A DNA stretch of 63,328 nucleotides from CAZVIJ01 sp964626735 (lineage in GTDB: Bacteria; Patescibacteriota; Dojkabacteria; JAOAGR01), in contig CAZVIJ010000004.1 in NCBI GenBank assembly GCA_964626735.1, forward strand, positions 1-63,328, written 5' to 3'. Below are positions 34,080 through 42,329 of the stretch, in pieces. The first letter of the stretch is position 1; each line of letters opens with the position of its first letter. The translations under genes and the position numbers were made by a program. Under the pieces are notes generated by a model, which saw nothing but the letters and a program-made list of their open reading frames with translations, made no database searches and was not told the DNA's origin.

Positions 34080-35129
34080 ATCTTCGGAACGGTTGAGGAT
34101 GAGATCGGTCAGCCTGTAAAGCAGGCTGCTGTCGTCATCAAGCGCGGAGAAGAAAATCTCGAGGCGCTCTATACGACCGATAACGGCGATTTCCAATCCC
34201 ATTACGAATACAAGGCGGGAACCTACCGGATACACATAAACCTCGGTTCGAAAGAGTTTAACGAGGTCGATTTCAATCACGACCCGATTGACCCCATGCC
34301 TGTCATGATCACGCCGAAAGATGCGGTGGTGAAGGATGAAGAGCCGAAGGTGGACGATCTCGAGATAATCAAGCCGACGAACGACGAGGTATTCGACGGC
34401 ACGTACGATTCTAAAGCATTCGATCTGGGCACCGAATACGTCGAAGATACGTACCGCACAAATATGCAGGCACAAAAATCGAAGGAAGCGAAAGACAAAC
34501 CAACGGTCGACAACGCAGATCTAGACCATCATGTTACGTATGATGAATCTTTCCCGAATTTCTATAGCCATGCCGATAGCATCGATTTCGAAAAGCACCT
34601 CATGGGGCAAGGCAAGGAAGAAGATGGGGTAATACCGACCTCGAACCCTGGTCAACAAAGCCAGCCGACGTATGTCGCTAAAGAAACAGGAAATTCCGAA
34701 GAGGTGCACCAATCGTTCCAAACTCAAGAGCCAGCAGGCAGCCAGCAGCCGGAAGCTGTTACAAACCAAGCAGCTGCAGATGAACAGTCTCAAGAAGGAG
34801 ATGAAGAGTATCTCGATTACGCTCAGCTCGCAAACTCTGTTTCGCAATACGATCCCTCGTTTACGAATATCCCGAACACGTTGAACGGCGAAATCCGCAA
34901 CAGTATCGGAGAGCTGCAGCCGGGATCGCTTTTGTACGTCTACGATCAAAACGGCCAGATTGTGAGGACGATGGCTACCGATCCCCAAGGGCGGTACTAC
35001 TCCTACGCTCCGTTCGCTGCCGGCCTGTATTACGTACTTGTCGGAAAGGATATGCTCTTGTTCTCCAGGTACTACGTGTATCTCAACGATAACGTAATCC
35101 CCCCAAAGATAATTCAGTCGAAAAACTAA
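34080..35129 (+). CDS. Protein with two carboxypeptidase-regulatory/CnaB-like domains; start unresolved
   Basis: The coding frame is open from 34050, directly after and in frame with the TAA-TAA that ends the PrgI-like gene. No ATG, GTG or TTG precedes the first domain, which starts near YIFGTVEDEIGQPVKQAAV. ATC at 34080 is used here as the nominal start; ATG at 34296 would delete that whole domain. Domain 1 (about 1-75) and a C-terminal domain (LNGEIRNSIGELQPGSLLYV to the end) both look like CnaB/CarboxypepD_reg beta sandwiches, joined by a long acidic Gln/Glu-rich linker. No signal peptide is visible. It may stabilise or decorate the secretion apparatus. Confidence 0.65.
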   Translation: MFGTVEDEIGQPVKQAAVVIKRGEENLEALYTTDNGDFQSHYEYKAGTYRIHINLGSKEFNEVDFNHDPIDPMPVMITPKDAVVKDEEPKVDDLEIIKPTNDEVFDGTYDSKAFDLGTEYVEDTYRTNMQAQKSKEAKDKPTVDNADLDHHVTYDESFPNFYSHADSIDFEKHLMGQGKEEDGVIPTSNPGQQSQPTYVAKETGNSEEVHQSFQTQEPAGSQQPEAVTNQAAADEQSQEGDEEYLDYAQLANSVSQYDPSFTNIPNTLNGEIRNSIGELQPGSLLYVYDQNGQIVRTMATDPQGRYYSYAPFAAGLYYVLVGKDMLLFSRYYVYLNDNVIPPKIIQSKN

Positions 35130-35132
35130 ACG

Positions 35133-36080
35133 GTGTTCGGAAAAAACAAAAAAAACGTCAATATAACGGGAGAAATGATGGATGTCGCGGGTTACTCGGT
35201 TCCCAAAATCCAACCAGCTCCGAAGCCTCAACCACAGCAGGTACAGCCTCAACCCATGAAGCAGCCGACACAAAGCCAGACCGTTTCGATACAGCAGATG
35301 CAAGCGCCTGTTCCACAGCAGGTTGTATCGCAGGCACCGTCTACCGCTCCAAAGCAGGGGAGCTCAACGATAGGCAATCAAGTCTCTTCGAAAGTAAAGG
35401 AAAATGTTTTGAACCCCATGGTCGATTTCTTTACCGCCGATCCGAATAAGCAAAAAGTGCTCGCAGCAACCCAAGACCATCTGGATATCTACGATATACG
35501 GGATAATATTATCTTGCTGAAGAACGGCGATGTCTCGATGATCGTGGAAACGACCGCGGTTAACTTCCAGCTTTTGTCGAATTTCGAGCAAGATCTGAAG
35601 ATCCAGGCGTTTAGCGAGCTTATCAATTCGCTTAACTTCGAGATGCAAGTAGTCATCCACACGGAGCCCATCGATATGCGTCGTTATCTTTCGTATCTCG
35701 AAGAAAACCTTAAGCGAATCACTGGTGAGGGGCTGAAAAAGCAGATGGTACTGTATATCGACTTCGTGAAAAACCTGGTCGTGCAGAACAATATCCTCCA
35801 AAAACGGTTTTTCGTCGTCATTCCCCATCGATCGGGGCTTCTGACCGCAGACCAAGTGAACCCGCTCCAAAAGCTGATCGATGTTATCCTCGGCAGAAAA
35901 CGAATTACCGAGTTGAAAGATGCAGACAAGCTGGTAGAGAAGGCGCTCATCCAATTGAATCCCAAGCGCGATCATGTCATGAAAATGCTTTCCCGAATGG
36001 GATTGGGATCAAAGCAGCTGAACAACAAAGAATTGGTCTCTCTCTTTTACAGCTACTACAACCCCGTCGATCACTTTTGA
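35133..36080 (+). CDS. TraC-like/VirB4 N-terminal-domain protein without ATPase domain
   Basis: A 315-residue protein with GTG start, 3 nt after the previous stop. Residues 20-85 are Pro/Gln-rich. Residues about 110-300 match the TraC-like domain that in conjugation systems precedes the VirB4/TraC ATPase: LDIYDIRDNIILLKNGDVS, then MIVETTAVNF and LNFEMQVVIHTEPIDMRRYL. There is no Walker A or B motif, so the motor domain is missing or encoded elsewhere. This is the last of three probable T4SS-related genes. Confidence 0.75.
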   Translation: MFGKNKKNVNITGEMMDVAGYSVPKIQPAPKPQPQQVQPQPMKQPTQSQTVSIQQMQAPVPQQVVSQAPSTAPKQGSSTIGNQVSSKVKENVLNPMVDFFTADPNKQKVLAATQDHLDIYDIRDNIILLKNGDVSMIVETTAVNFQLLSNFEQDLKIQAFSELINSLNFEMQVVIHTEPIDMRRYLSYLEENLKRITGEGLKKQMVLYIDFVKNLVVQNNILQKRFFVVIPHRSGLLTADQVNPLQKLIDVILGRKRITELKDADKLVEKALIQLNPKRDHVMKMLSRMGLGSKQLNNKELVSLFYSYYNPVDHF

Positions 36081-36114
36081 TTGACTTTTAAAAATTGAAA
36101 CTGGAAAATCTTTC

Positions 36115-37617
36115 ATGAATCAGATATTTTACGTCACGCTCGATCCCGAAAAGGCCCTTGGAGTTGAAGATCTATTGCCTTCATACCACATCCTGTATTC
36201 GGAAAATAGCCAGCTGACCATTCCAATCAAGGACGAAGGAATCGATATCCAAAATTTCCCGAAGCCTGCCGGCACAAAAATTTTCAGTACCTCTAAGCTA
36301 TTGGGAATACCCGAGCTGCAAAAGTATATCGAACGGACAGCACACGGCAAACCTGATATCTTGGTATTCAAGAACGACCGGCAAATTCAAAAGGCATGCC
36401 AAGAGTTGGGATACAACCTTCTGAATCCCACGCCGGATCTGGCAAAGAAGCTTGAGAATAAGGTCGCCTTTTCGCAGTTCCTCGAAGGTAACGACATGTT
36501 CCAGCAGCCTGATTTCGAGAAATTCGATAAGCTTTCTGATACGTCGTATGAACAATTCTCCCAAAAGTTCGGACATGAGTTCGTCGTTCAATTCATGTTC
36601 GGGCATTCGGGAAACAGTACGTTCTTCGTCAAGACGCAAGAAGAGCACGAGAATCTCAAACGCCAGTATCCGCTCAGGATGGGAAAGGTGACAAGAATGA
36701 TCAAGGGCGTTCCCTATACCGTCAACGGATGCGTAACCCGACTGGGCGTCGTCATAGGCGGCATCTCGGAACAGATAACCGGAATCGAGCTCTTGACCTC
36801 GTCGAAAGGCGGAACGGTTGGGAATGATTTTACGCAACGGCACCTGGACGACTCGCTTCGCCATCTGCTCATCATGAAGGCAACCGAATTCGGCAATATG
36901 CTGATGAAAGAAGGTCATAAGGGAATTTTCGGCATGGACTTCCTGTTCGACCTGGAGACACAAGCATTCTTCCTTATCGAGGCGAATATCCGTCAGACCG
37001 CATCGTGCAGCTATTACAGCTACCTCCAGCGCGAGCGTAAGCAGGTACCCATCATGCTGTGGCATATGCTTGAGCTTCTGAACCACAACTATTACGAAAA
37101 GTTCCAATGTCTCAATGAAGAGGAGGAAAACTACATAAATCTGCAAATCGATAAGTTCCGTATGGGAGGCGATAAAGTTGAGGCAAACGTTGAGCTCAAC
37201 CAGCCGATTAAGGCATCGCAGATATTCTTCAGGAACGTTAAGGATTTTCCGGTAAAGGTGGTCGACCAATTTCCAACCGGTATTTTCAGAATACGTGGAC
37301 GCATGCCCGATGAATCAGCCGAGCTCGAGAACGCCGAGAAATATCCTGCGGTTTACAAGCTTCGCGAAGCAGGCACGACAACGCTGTGCCTCATCAAGCG
37401 CGGCTACAATATCATGCAGGCCACACGCGAAGACGGATTCCTCATCACGGCCGTGCCCGAAAATACTATCGTCCAACCGTTAGGAGAGATCGGCAGGATC
37501 CAGATCAACGAATCTGCGTTCGGGTCCATCGACGATATGGATATTAACGGATGGATCGTCGATGTCATAAAAGGCATCTACGAGAACACCCGACTGATGA
37601 AGTTTGTGGAAAGCTGA
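36115..37617 (+). CDS. ATP-grasp-fold protein
   Basis: A 500-residue protein. The ATP-grasp core spans about residues 110-330: an ATP-binding Lys region (FGHEFVVQFMFGHSGNSTFF), a hydrophobic strand after it (VTRMIKGVPYTVNGCV), and the Mg-site FFLIEANIRQTAS, whose Glu and Asn fit the conserved E-x-N. It probably ligates a carboxylate to an amine or thiol, but substrates are not identifiable. The N-terminal 100 residues would be the pre-ATP-grasp domain. The C-terminal 170 residues have no match I know. Confidence 0.75.
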   Translation: MNQIFYVTLDPEKALGVEDLLPSYHILYSENSQLTIPIKDEGIDIQNFPKPAGTKIFSTSKLLGIPELQKYIERTAHGKPDILVFKNDRQIQKACQELGYNLLNPTPDLAKKLENKVAFSQFLEGNDMFQQPDFEKFDKLSDTSYEQFSQKFGHEFVVQFMFGHSGNSTFFVKTQEEHENLKRQYPLRMGKVTRMIKGVPYTVNGCVTRLGVVIGGISEQITGIELLTSSKGGTVGNDFTQRHLDDSLRHLLIMKATEFGNMLMKEGHKGIFGMDFLFDLETQAFFLIEANIRQTASCSYYSYLQRERKQVPIMLWHMLELLNHNYYEKFQCLNEEEENYINLQIDKFRMGGDKVEANVELNQPIKASQIFFRNVKDFPVKVVDQFPTGIFRIRGRMPDESAELENAEKYPAVYKLREAGTTTLCLIKRGYNIMQATREDGFLITAVPENTIVQPLGEIGRIQINESAFGSIDDMDINGWIVDVIKGIYENTRLMKFVES

Positions 37618-37659
37618 TTTTTCAATTTTAGGAGGGATTGTGCTATTCTTACCACAGAG

Positions 37660-38442
37660 ATGATCATTTCATTTGCCAACCAAAAGGGCGGTGTCGGGAA
37701 AACGACCACTACATTGAGTCTCGCATCGATTCTCGCGAATAAAGGTAAAAAAGTACTCGTCGTCGATCTCGATCCACAAAGCAACCTTACGTCTGGCCTC
37801 GGATTCGAACGCTCGCTCGATTACAAGAGCACATACGATGTTCTTATCCAAGATGAAGAGATTAACCAAGTATTCGTCCCATCGGACCTGAGCGATAATC
37901 TTTTTTTGGTTCCCGCCAAAATCGATCTCGCGGCATCCGAAATCGAGCTCGTTTCGAAGATGTCTCGCGAAAAAATCCTCAAGGAGAAGCTAGATAAGGT
38001 ACGGGATAACTTCGACTACATCTTAATCGATTGCCCTCCGTCCTTAGGGCTTTTGACCGTCAACGCGATGGTCGCAAGCGATGGAGTCGTCATTCCGGTG
38101 CAATGCGAGTACTTCGCGCTTGAAGGCATTTCCCAACTCGTCAATACTATCAACCTGGTCAAGAAGTCATTGAACTCCAAGCTTAAGATTGCCGGCGTCG
38201 TCATGACCATGTTCGACGGACGCACCAAGCTCTCGGTAGAAGTCGTAAAGGAGGTTCAGTCTTTTTTCAAGGATAAACTCTTTGAAACTATCATACCCCG
38301 TAACGTCCGCATTTCCGAATCGCCATCGTACGGAAAACCGATCGACAAATACGACCCCCATTCGATAGGCGCAAAGTCCTACAATAAATTAGCAGACGAA
38401 TTCATCGAACGATTTGATAAACATGCCGCAGGAAACAAATGA
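37660..38442 (+). CDS. parA: ParA/Soj chromosome-partitioning ATPase
   Basis: A 260-residue deviant-Walker ATPase: NQKGGVGKTTTTLSLASIL (8-26), VVDLDPQSNLTSGLG and LIDCPPSLGLLTVNAM. Its partner ParB is encoded at 2149 rather than downstream. TATTCT (37644-37649) is 10 nt before the ATG. The next gene overlaps by 20 nt, so a parA-cupredoxin-like-holA operon is likely. Confidence 0.93.
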   Translation: MIISFANQKGGVGKTTTTLSLASILANKGKKVLVVDLDPQSNLTSGLGFERSLDYKSTYDVLIQDEEINQVFVPSDLSDNLFLVPAKIDLAASEIELVSKMSREKILKEKLDKVRDNFDYILIDCPPSLGLLTVNAMVASDGVVIPVQCEYFALEGISQLVNTINLVKKSLNSKLKIAGVVMTMFDGRTKLSVEVVKEVQSFFKDKLFETIIPRNVRISESPSYGKPIDKYDPHSIGAKSYNKLADEFIERFDKHAAGNK

Positions 38443-38989
38443 CATAAACCCGCTCGAAGCCCGAAAAAAGCAGCTTGAGGTCCAGAAGAAAAGGATCAAG
38501 CTCCTTATCGGCGTTGGTCTTGCGTTCTTGGCGCTATTCCTGGTTATTTTGTATGCAAGCTTCAGGAAAGGAGGAGTAAGCAACCTTACGAAAGGCGATG
38601 AAGATGCAGTTACGAATGTCGTGAAAAATATCGGTACATCGTTCAACGGATCGAACGCAACACCGACTCCGACCATGTTCCTAACTCCGCTCGATTTCGG
38701 CGGCTCCTCGAAAAATCTCGATGAAGTGACACTCAAGAATACCGACAACAACATGACATTCAGCTCAACGAACAGCGATTACCAGTTGACCATCAAAGTC
38801 GGCACAATCGTCCATTTCTTCAATCAAACCGGCACCCCTATCGGCCTGAAGTTTTCGGACGGCAGGACCGTACGCTTGAGCGATGGTGAAGAGCAGACGG
38901 TTAAATTCTTGAAAGCCGGCGACCTTACCTTCTCGGACCAATTGGATACGACGAGAGACCGCATACGGGGGGCAATCTACGTCAAGTAA
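38423..38989 (+). CDS. Membrane-anchored protein with cupredoxin-like domain lacking copper ligands
   Basis: A 188-residue protein with a basic N-terminus, one membrane helix (about 25-44) and a short linker. A beta-rich external domain follows (LTIKVGTIVHFFNQTGTPIG, then LSDGEEQTVKFLKAGDLTF). The domain has the plan of a cupredoxin or plastocyanin-like sandwich, but the Cys, Met and His ligands are absent. It overlaps parA by 20 nt, and holA starts 1 nt after its stop. The context is replication and segregation, but its own role is unknown. Confidence 0.55.
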   Translation: MPQETNDINPLEARKKQLEVQKKRIKLLIGVGLAFLALFLVILYASFRKGGVSNLTKGDEDAVTNVVKNIGTSFNGSNATPTPTMFLTPLDFGGSSKNLDEVTLKNTDNNMTFSSTNSDYQLTIKVGTIVHFFNQTGTPIGLKFSDGRTVRLSDGEEQTVKFLKAGDLTFSDQLDTTRDRIRGAIYVK

Positions 38990-38990
38990 C

Positions 38991-39956
38991 ATGGCAGCAG
39001 CAACGAAAAAAGTCTTCCTCTTCTATGGGGATAACGATTATCTCGTTTTCAAAGAACTGAAAGAATTAAGAAAAAATCTGGCGTCGCAGAACGTAAGCGT
39101 GAGCGAGTTTGACGGTTCCAAGAGTTTGGATTTCAAGGAAATATATTCTGCGCTGCATTCAGATGATCTTTTCCTCAGCTCAAGCGCGGTCATTCTGCGC
39201 GACGTCAGCGACGGGAAATCTTTCTTTCCGTTTGTCGAGAAGCTTACCGATTACCTGAACTCGAAAGAGTCCAGCAATAACGAACTGTATATATTCCACT
39301 CAGGAAAAGTATTGAAGACTTCGAAGTTTTTCAAGGCGGTGACGAAGGTCGGGAAAGTAACCGAACGGCCGACTCCCAAGCCGCAAGAAATACTAGACGT
39401 TATCACCAAAAGCATTCCTATCAAGAACGATGCGGCTGAACTGATGATCGAGTATTCGAATTCCAACTTGTTCCAAATTCGCAACGAAATTAGCAAGCTG
39501 AAAACATACTTGGTTGCAACAGGCAACAAGGAAATTACCATCAAGGATGTCGAGGAGTTGTGTTACAAGCCGCTCGGCGATAACGAAGCGTGGGGTGTCG
39601 GCAGCCTGTTCCTGAAATATACGATAAGTAAGGAGCCGGCAGATAAGAAAAAGCTGCTCGATGAAGTCGAACATTTATTCGACTCCGAAGTTGCTTCGAT
39701 GCAAATCCTCTACTCATGCTACCAATACGTTTTGAATGCGATTAAGCTGAAAGTTATGGTCTCGCGCGGAAAAAACTATCGCGATTGTATGGCGCTCGGC
39801 TACTTTTTCGTCAAGGACTTTTTCGACAAGCGCGATAAGCTCAAGCATCCCGAGCTTCTAGAATTGAACTCGAAGCTGCTCGATTACGAATATGGGGTGA
39901 AATCGGGCGAAATAGATGATGTTTCGGGATTGCGGCGATTGCTCGTCAACCTGTAG
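38991..39956 (+). CDS. holA: DNA polymerase III delta subunit (HolA)
   Basis: A 321-residue clamp-loader subunit that opens the sliding clamp. It starts AAATKKVFLFYGDNDYLVFK, the family's N-terminal nucleotide-fold strand (there is no functional P-loop, as usual for delta). LFLSSSAVILRDVSDG and the C-terminal collar region with Leu/Lys-rich helices follow. Length and motif spacing fit. The assignment is by pattern and is good but not certain, as delta subunits diverge widely. Confidence 0.8.
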   Translation: MAAATKKVFLFYGDNDYLVFKELKELRKNLASQNVSVSEFDGSKSLDFKEIYSALHSDDLFLSSSAVILRDVSDGKSFFPFVEKLTDYLNSKESSNNELYIFHSGKVLKTSKFFKAVTKVGKVTERPTPKPQEILDVITKSIPIKNDAAELMIEYSNSNLFQIRNEISKLKTYLVATGNKEITIKDVEELCYKPLGDNEAWGVGSLFLKYTISKEPADKKKLLDEVEHLFDSEVASMQILYSCYQYVLNAIKLKVMVSRGKNYRDCMALGYFFVKDFFDKRDKLKHPELLELNSKLLDYEYGVKSGEIDDVSGLRRLLVNL

Positions 39957-39994
39957 GCGTTAAAAAGTGCTCAAGTTGGAGTATAATCCCTAAG

Positions 39995-41161
39995 ATGAAG
40001 ATACTGGCCATAGATACCTCGTGCGACGAGACATCGATTGCGATCGTCGAGGATGATAGGGTGATCGCGAATAAACTTTCTTCGCAAATTTCTTCCCATA
40101 AAGAGTGGGGTGGAGTCGTGCCGTCGCTCGCAAGAAGGAAACACGAAGAGCTTTTCCCGCTTGTGCTCGAGAAAGCGCTCAAGCAGGCAAAAACCGATCT
40201 TTCTGCTATCGATGTTGTCGCGGTTACCCGCGGACCTGGCCTAGCGATTGCGCTCGAAGTGGGTATACGAGAGGCCGTGAATATTGCCCGAACGTATAAT
40301 AAGCCACTTGTTGCAGTCAACCACATGGAAGGCCACATCTATTCGACGTTGGCTAAAAATGCGGTCGGCAAACCGGAAATTGTATACGAATTCCCGTTAT
40401 TGGCGCTGCTTATCTCGGGAGGCCATACCGAACTCGTATTGATGCGTGGACACGGCGAGTATGAAATCATAGGCGAGACCCAGGACGATTCAATCGGAGA
40501 GGCGTACGATAAAGTGGGAAGGATGCTCGATATGGGTTACCCGGCAGGTCCCGTCCTCGAAAAGATTGCTGAAGACGGCAACGAAGACTCGTATATCCTG
40601 CCGATACCGATGAGGTACTCCGGAGACGCCCATATGAGCTACTCGGGGCTTAAAACTGCTTCAATGCAGCTTATCACCGAGACGCTCAACAATCCCACCA
40701 ACAAGTATCAAGAAAAGTTCAAAACAAGCTTGCAGAAGTCTTTCAAGGACAGGAAACTCAAGAAGGAGAAAAAGCAGCAAACGGTCAATATCGAAAAGCA
40801 GCTCGTCAGCGATATCGCGGCATCGTTTCAAAAAGCGGCGGTTCTGCAAGTCCTGCTCAAGACCGAGTATGCGATCAAGAAGCTGTCGGAAAAGATAGAA
40901 ATAAAAGACCTGATTATAGGCGGTGGGGTAGCGCAAAACAAATATCTCCGCAAAATGTTCAGGAAGAAGTTCGGCAAATCGCTTCGCATCCACTATCCGA
41001 ACGACAAGAAGCTCTTCACCGATAATGCAGGCATGATCGGGGTAGCAGCGTATTTCAACGCGTTACGCAATAAATACGTATTGGATCTCGATTCGATTGA
41101 CCGAGACCCGAACTGGAGGATCGACGAAATCAACCCCGCTGGGTATCTGCAAGATACCTGA
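39995..41161 (+). CDS. tsaD: tRNA N6-threonylcarbamoyladenosine transferase TsaD
   Basis: A 388-residue Kae1/TsaD ATPase that finishes t6A37 synthesis in ANN-decoding tRNAs. Motifs: ILAIDTSCDETSIAIVED at the start, metal ligands in NHMEGHIYS, SGGHTELVLMRG, and late IIGGGVAQNKYLR and DNAGMIGVAAY. A Lys-rich insert of about 35 residues (around 230-270, KDRKLKKEKKQQ) is longer than usual. TATAAT (39982-39987) lies 7 nt before the ATG. The 3' end overlaps the convergent gene by 32 bp. Confidence 0.95.
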   Translation: MKILAIDTSCDETSIAIVEDDRVIANKLSSQISSHKEWGGVVPSLARRKHEELFPLVLEKALKQAKTDLSAIDVVAVTRGPGLAIALEVGIREAVNIARTYNKPLVAVNHMEGHIYSTLAKNAVGKPEIVYEFPLLALLISGGHTELVLMRGHGEYEIIGETQDDSIGEAYDKVGRMLDMGYPAGPVLEKIAEDGNEDSYILPIPMRYSGDAHMSYSGLKTASMQLITETLNNPTNKYQEKFKTSLQKSFKDRKLKKEKKQQTVNIEKQLVSDIAASFQKAAVLQVLLKTEYAIKKLSEKIEIKDLIIGGGVAQNKYLRKMFRKKFGKSLRIHYPNDKKLFTDNAGMIGVAAYFNALRNKYVLDLDSIDRDPNWRIDEINPAGYLQDT

Positions 41162-41675
41162 CGAGCTTGGTTCCCTTGAGCAATATGAGTCCACCGATGT
41201 ATCCGCTCATTCTCGATACTGCCCACGGATTCCCGTCGTACCTGCCGAAGACTTGCGGCGTGCTGAACGAATGCCTGAGATTGGGTATGACGTTCATCGA
41301 TTCGAACGAGATGTTGTTGTTCGTAACATGCGCGCGTTGCAGCGCTACAATTGAGCATACCTGCACCATCGGATGGATGTCCGTTTGGGAGTCATGGTCG
41401 TCGAACCGGCTCACAATCCAAGGTACGTAGATTTGCGCTTTATCCAACCAACAGAATGCTCCTTCATGTTCGGTCGAAATCGTGTGGTCCGCTATATACA
41501 AAGGCAGTGTCCTGAACGTTTCGGTCTCGATATCGGTTACGGCAGCCAGTAACGTTAGACGTTTCGCTCCATCGTTCGAATCTCCGGTAATGACCGGCGT
41601 GAACTCGTGGCGACCGATTACTTCTTCCCACGTTCCTTCATCGTTAGGTGTAACAAGCGTTGCGTGTGTTTTCAT
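41130..41675 (-). CDS. Orphan protein, Lys-poor
   Basis: A 181-residue protein starting MKTHATLVTPNDEGTWEEVI, rich in Thr, His, Arg and Tyr with few Lys. No recognised domain, signal or membrane segment. TATACT (41684-41689) ends 8 nt before this ATG, so the longer start at 41726 is not used. Composition and promoter style match the other orphans near 11.6, 12.5 and 21.1 kb. Confidence 0.55.
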   Translation of the reverse strand: MKTHATLVTPNDEGTWEEVIGRHEFTPVITGDSNDGAKRLTLLAAVTDIETETFRTLPLYIADHTISTEHEGAFCWLDKAQIYVPWIVSRFDDHDSQTDIHPMVQVCSIVALQRAHVTNNNISFESMNVIPNLRHSFSTPQVFGRYDGNPWAVSRMSGYIGGLILLKGTKLVRYLADTQRG

Positions 41676-41722
41676 ATGACGGAAGTATACCACCGGACGT
41701 CGGTAAGACCCAGTGCGGGACG

Positions 41723-41926
41723 TCACGAAACGAGTAGGTTGATGTGTTTGGCTTCTTCCAAAGAGCGGTGCACCGCATTATTCTTTTCTACGACCAGGAG
41801 CCCATTGAAAACGCTTAATGTCCAGCACGCTAGCGTTCGGTCAGAGACGTGGCTGTTTGCCGGGTTCTCCGCTATCCTTCGGAACGCATCGCAAAATCCC
41901 GCATAATCAGGTTGAAGGACTTGACT
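41723..41926 (-). pseudogene. Open-frame remnant without start codon
   Basis: A 67-codon open frame with protein-like content (YAGFCDAFRRIAENPANSHV, then TLACWTLSVFNGLLVVEK and HRSLEEAKHINLLVS at the end). It is bounded upstream by an in-frame TAG and contains no ATG, GTG or TTG near its beginning. It is probably a decayed or 5'-truncated gene, or one with an unusual start. The rest of the 41676-42008 gap holds the groES promoter and nothing else I can see. Confidence 0.3.
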
Positions 41927-41970
41927 CTACCGTTACTTCTTTATACTATATCACTTGGCAGAGGACTGTA

Positions 41971-41998
41971 TTACCTGCTAAAAAAGTATTACTATACT
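41971..41998 (+). promoter_or_regulatory. Predicted promoter of groES-groEL
   Basis: TATACT (41993-41998) lies 10 nt before the groES ATG; the best -35 is a weak TTACCT (41971-41976, 16 nt spacer). No CIRCE inverted repeat is present, so HrcA control is not indicated. Confidence 0.4.
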
Positions 41999-42008
41999 AC
42001 AGACAAGT

Positions 42009-42326
42009 ATGGCAGAACTAAATAACTTCAAACCGCTTAACGGTTACATTCTGGTGAAACCAGAAAAGGCGGAAAAAGAATCGGTAACCAAATCAGGTTT
42101 TATAGTACAAGCTGACCAATCTAAGGAAATCCAATGGGGAGAGGTGGTCGCTCTCGGAGATAGCGAAGGATACTTCAATCCAAATGGAACCCCATTCGTC
42201 TACAGCGTGAAGGTAGGCGACAAGGTCTACTACACCAATAGATACGGCAGCAACGAAATTGAGCTGGAAGGACAAAAGTACCTTCTCATGCCTCAAGCAG
42301 ATATGTTAGGTAAATTGGTTAAATAA
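42009..42326 (+). CDS. groES: Co-chaperonin GroES
   Basis: A 105-residue Cpn10, the lid of the GroEL chamber. It has the pattern FKPLNGYILVKPEKAEKES, mobile-loop KSGFIVQAD, then GEVVALGDSEG and VKVGDKVYYTNRYGSNEIEL. The mobile loop (about 26-35) has SGFIV where many species have GGIVL. It is followed 3 nt later by groEL. Confidence 0.95.
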   Translation: MAELNNFKPLNGYILVKPEKAEKESVTKSGFIVQADQSKEIQWGEVVALGDSEGYFNPNGTPFVYSVKVGDKVYYTNRYGSNEIELEGQKYLLMPQADMLGKLVK

Positions 42327-42329
42327 TCT

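Noticed and set aside
41900..42010. CIRCE heat-shock operator before groES
   Set aside because: No TTAGCACTC/GAGTGCTAA inverted repeat exists in the gap.
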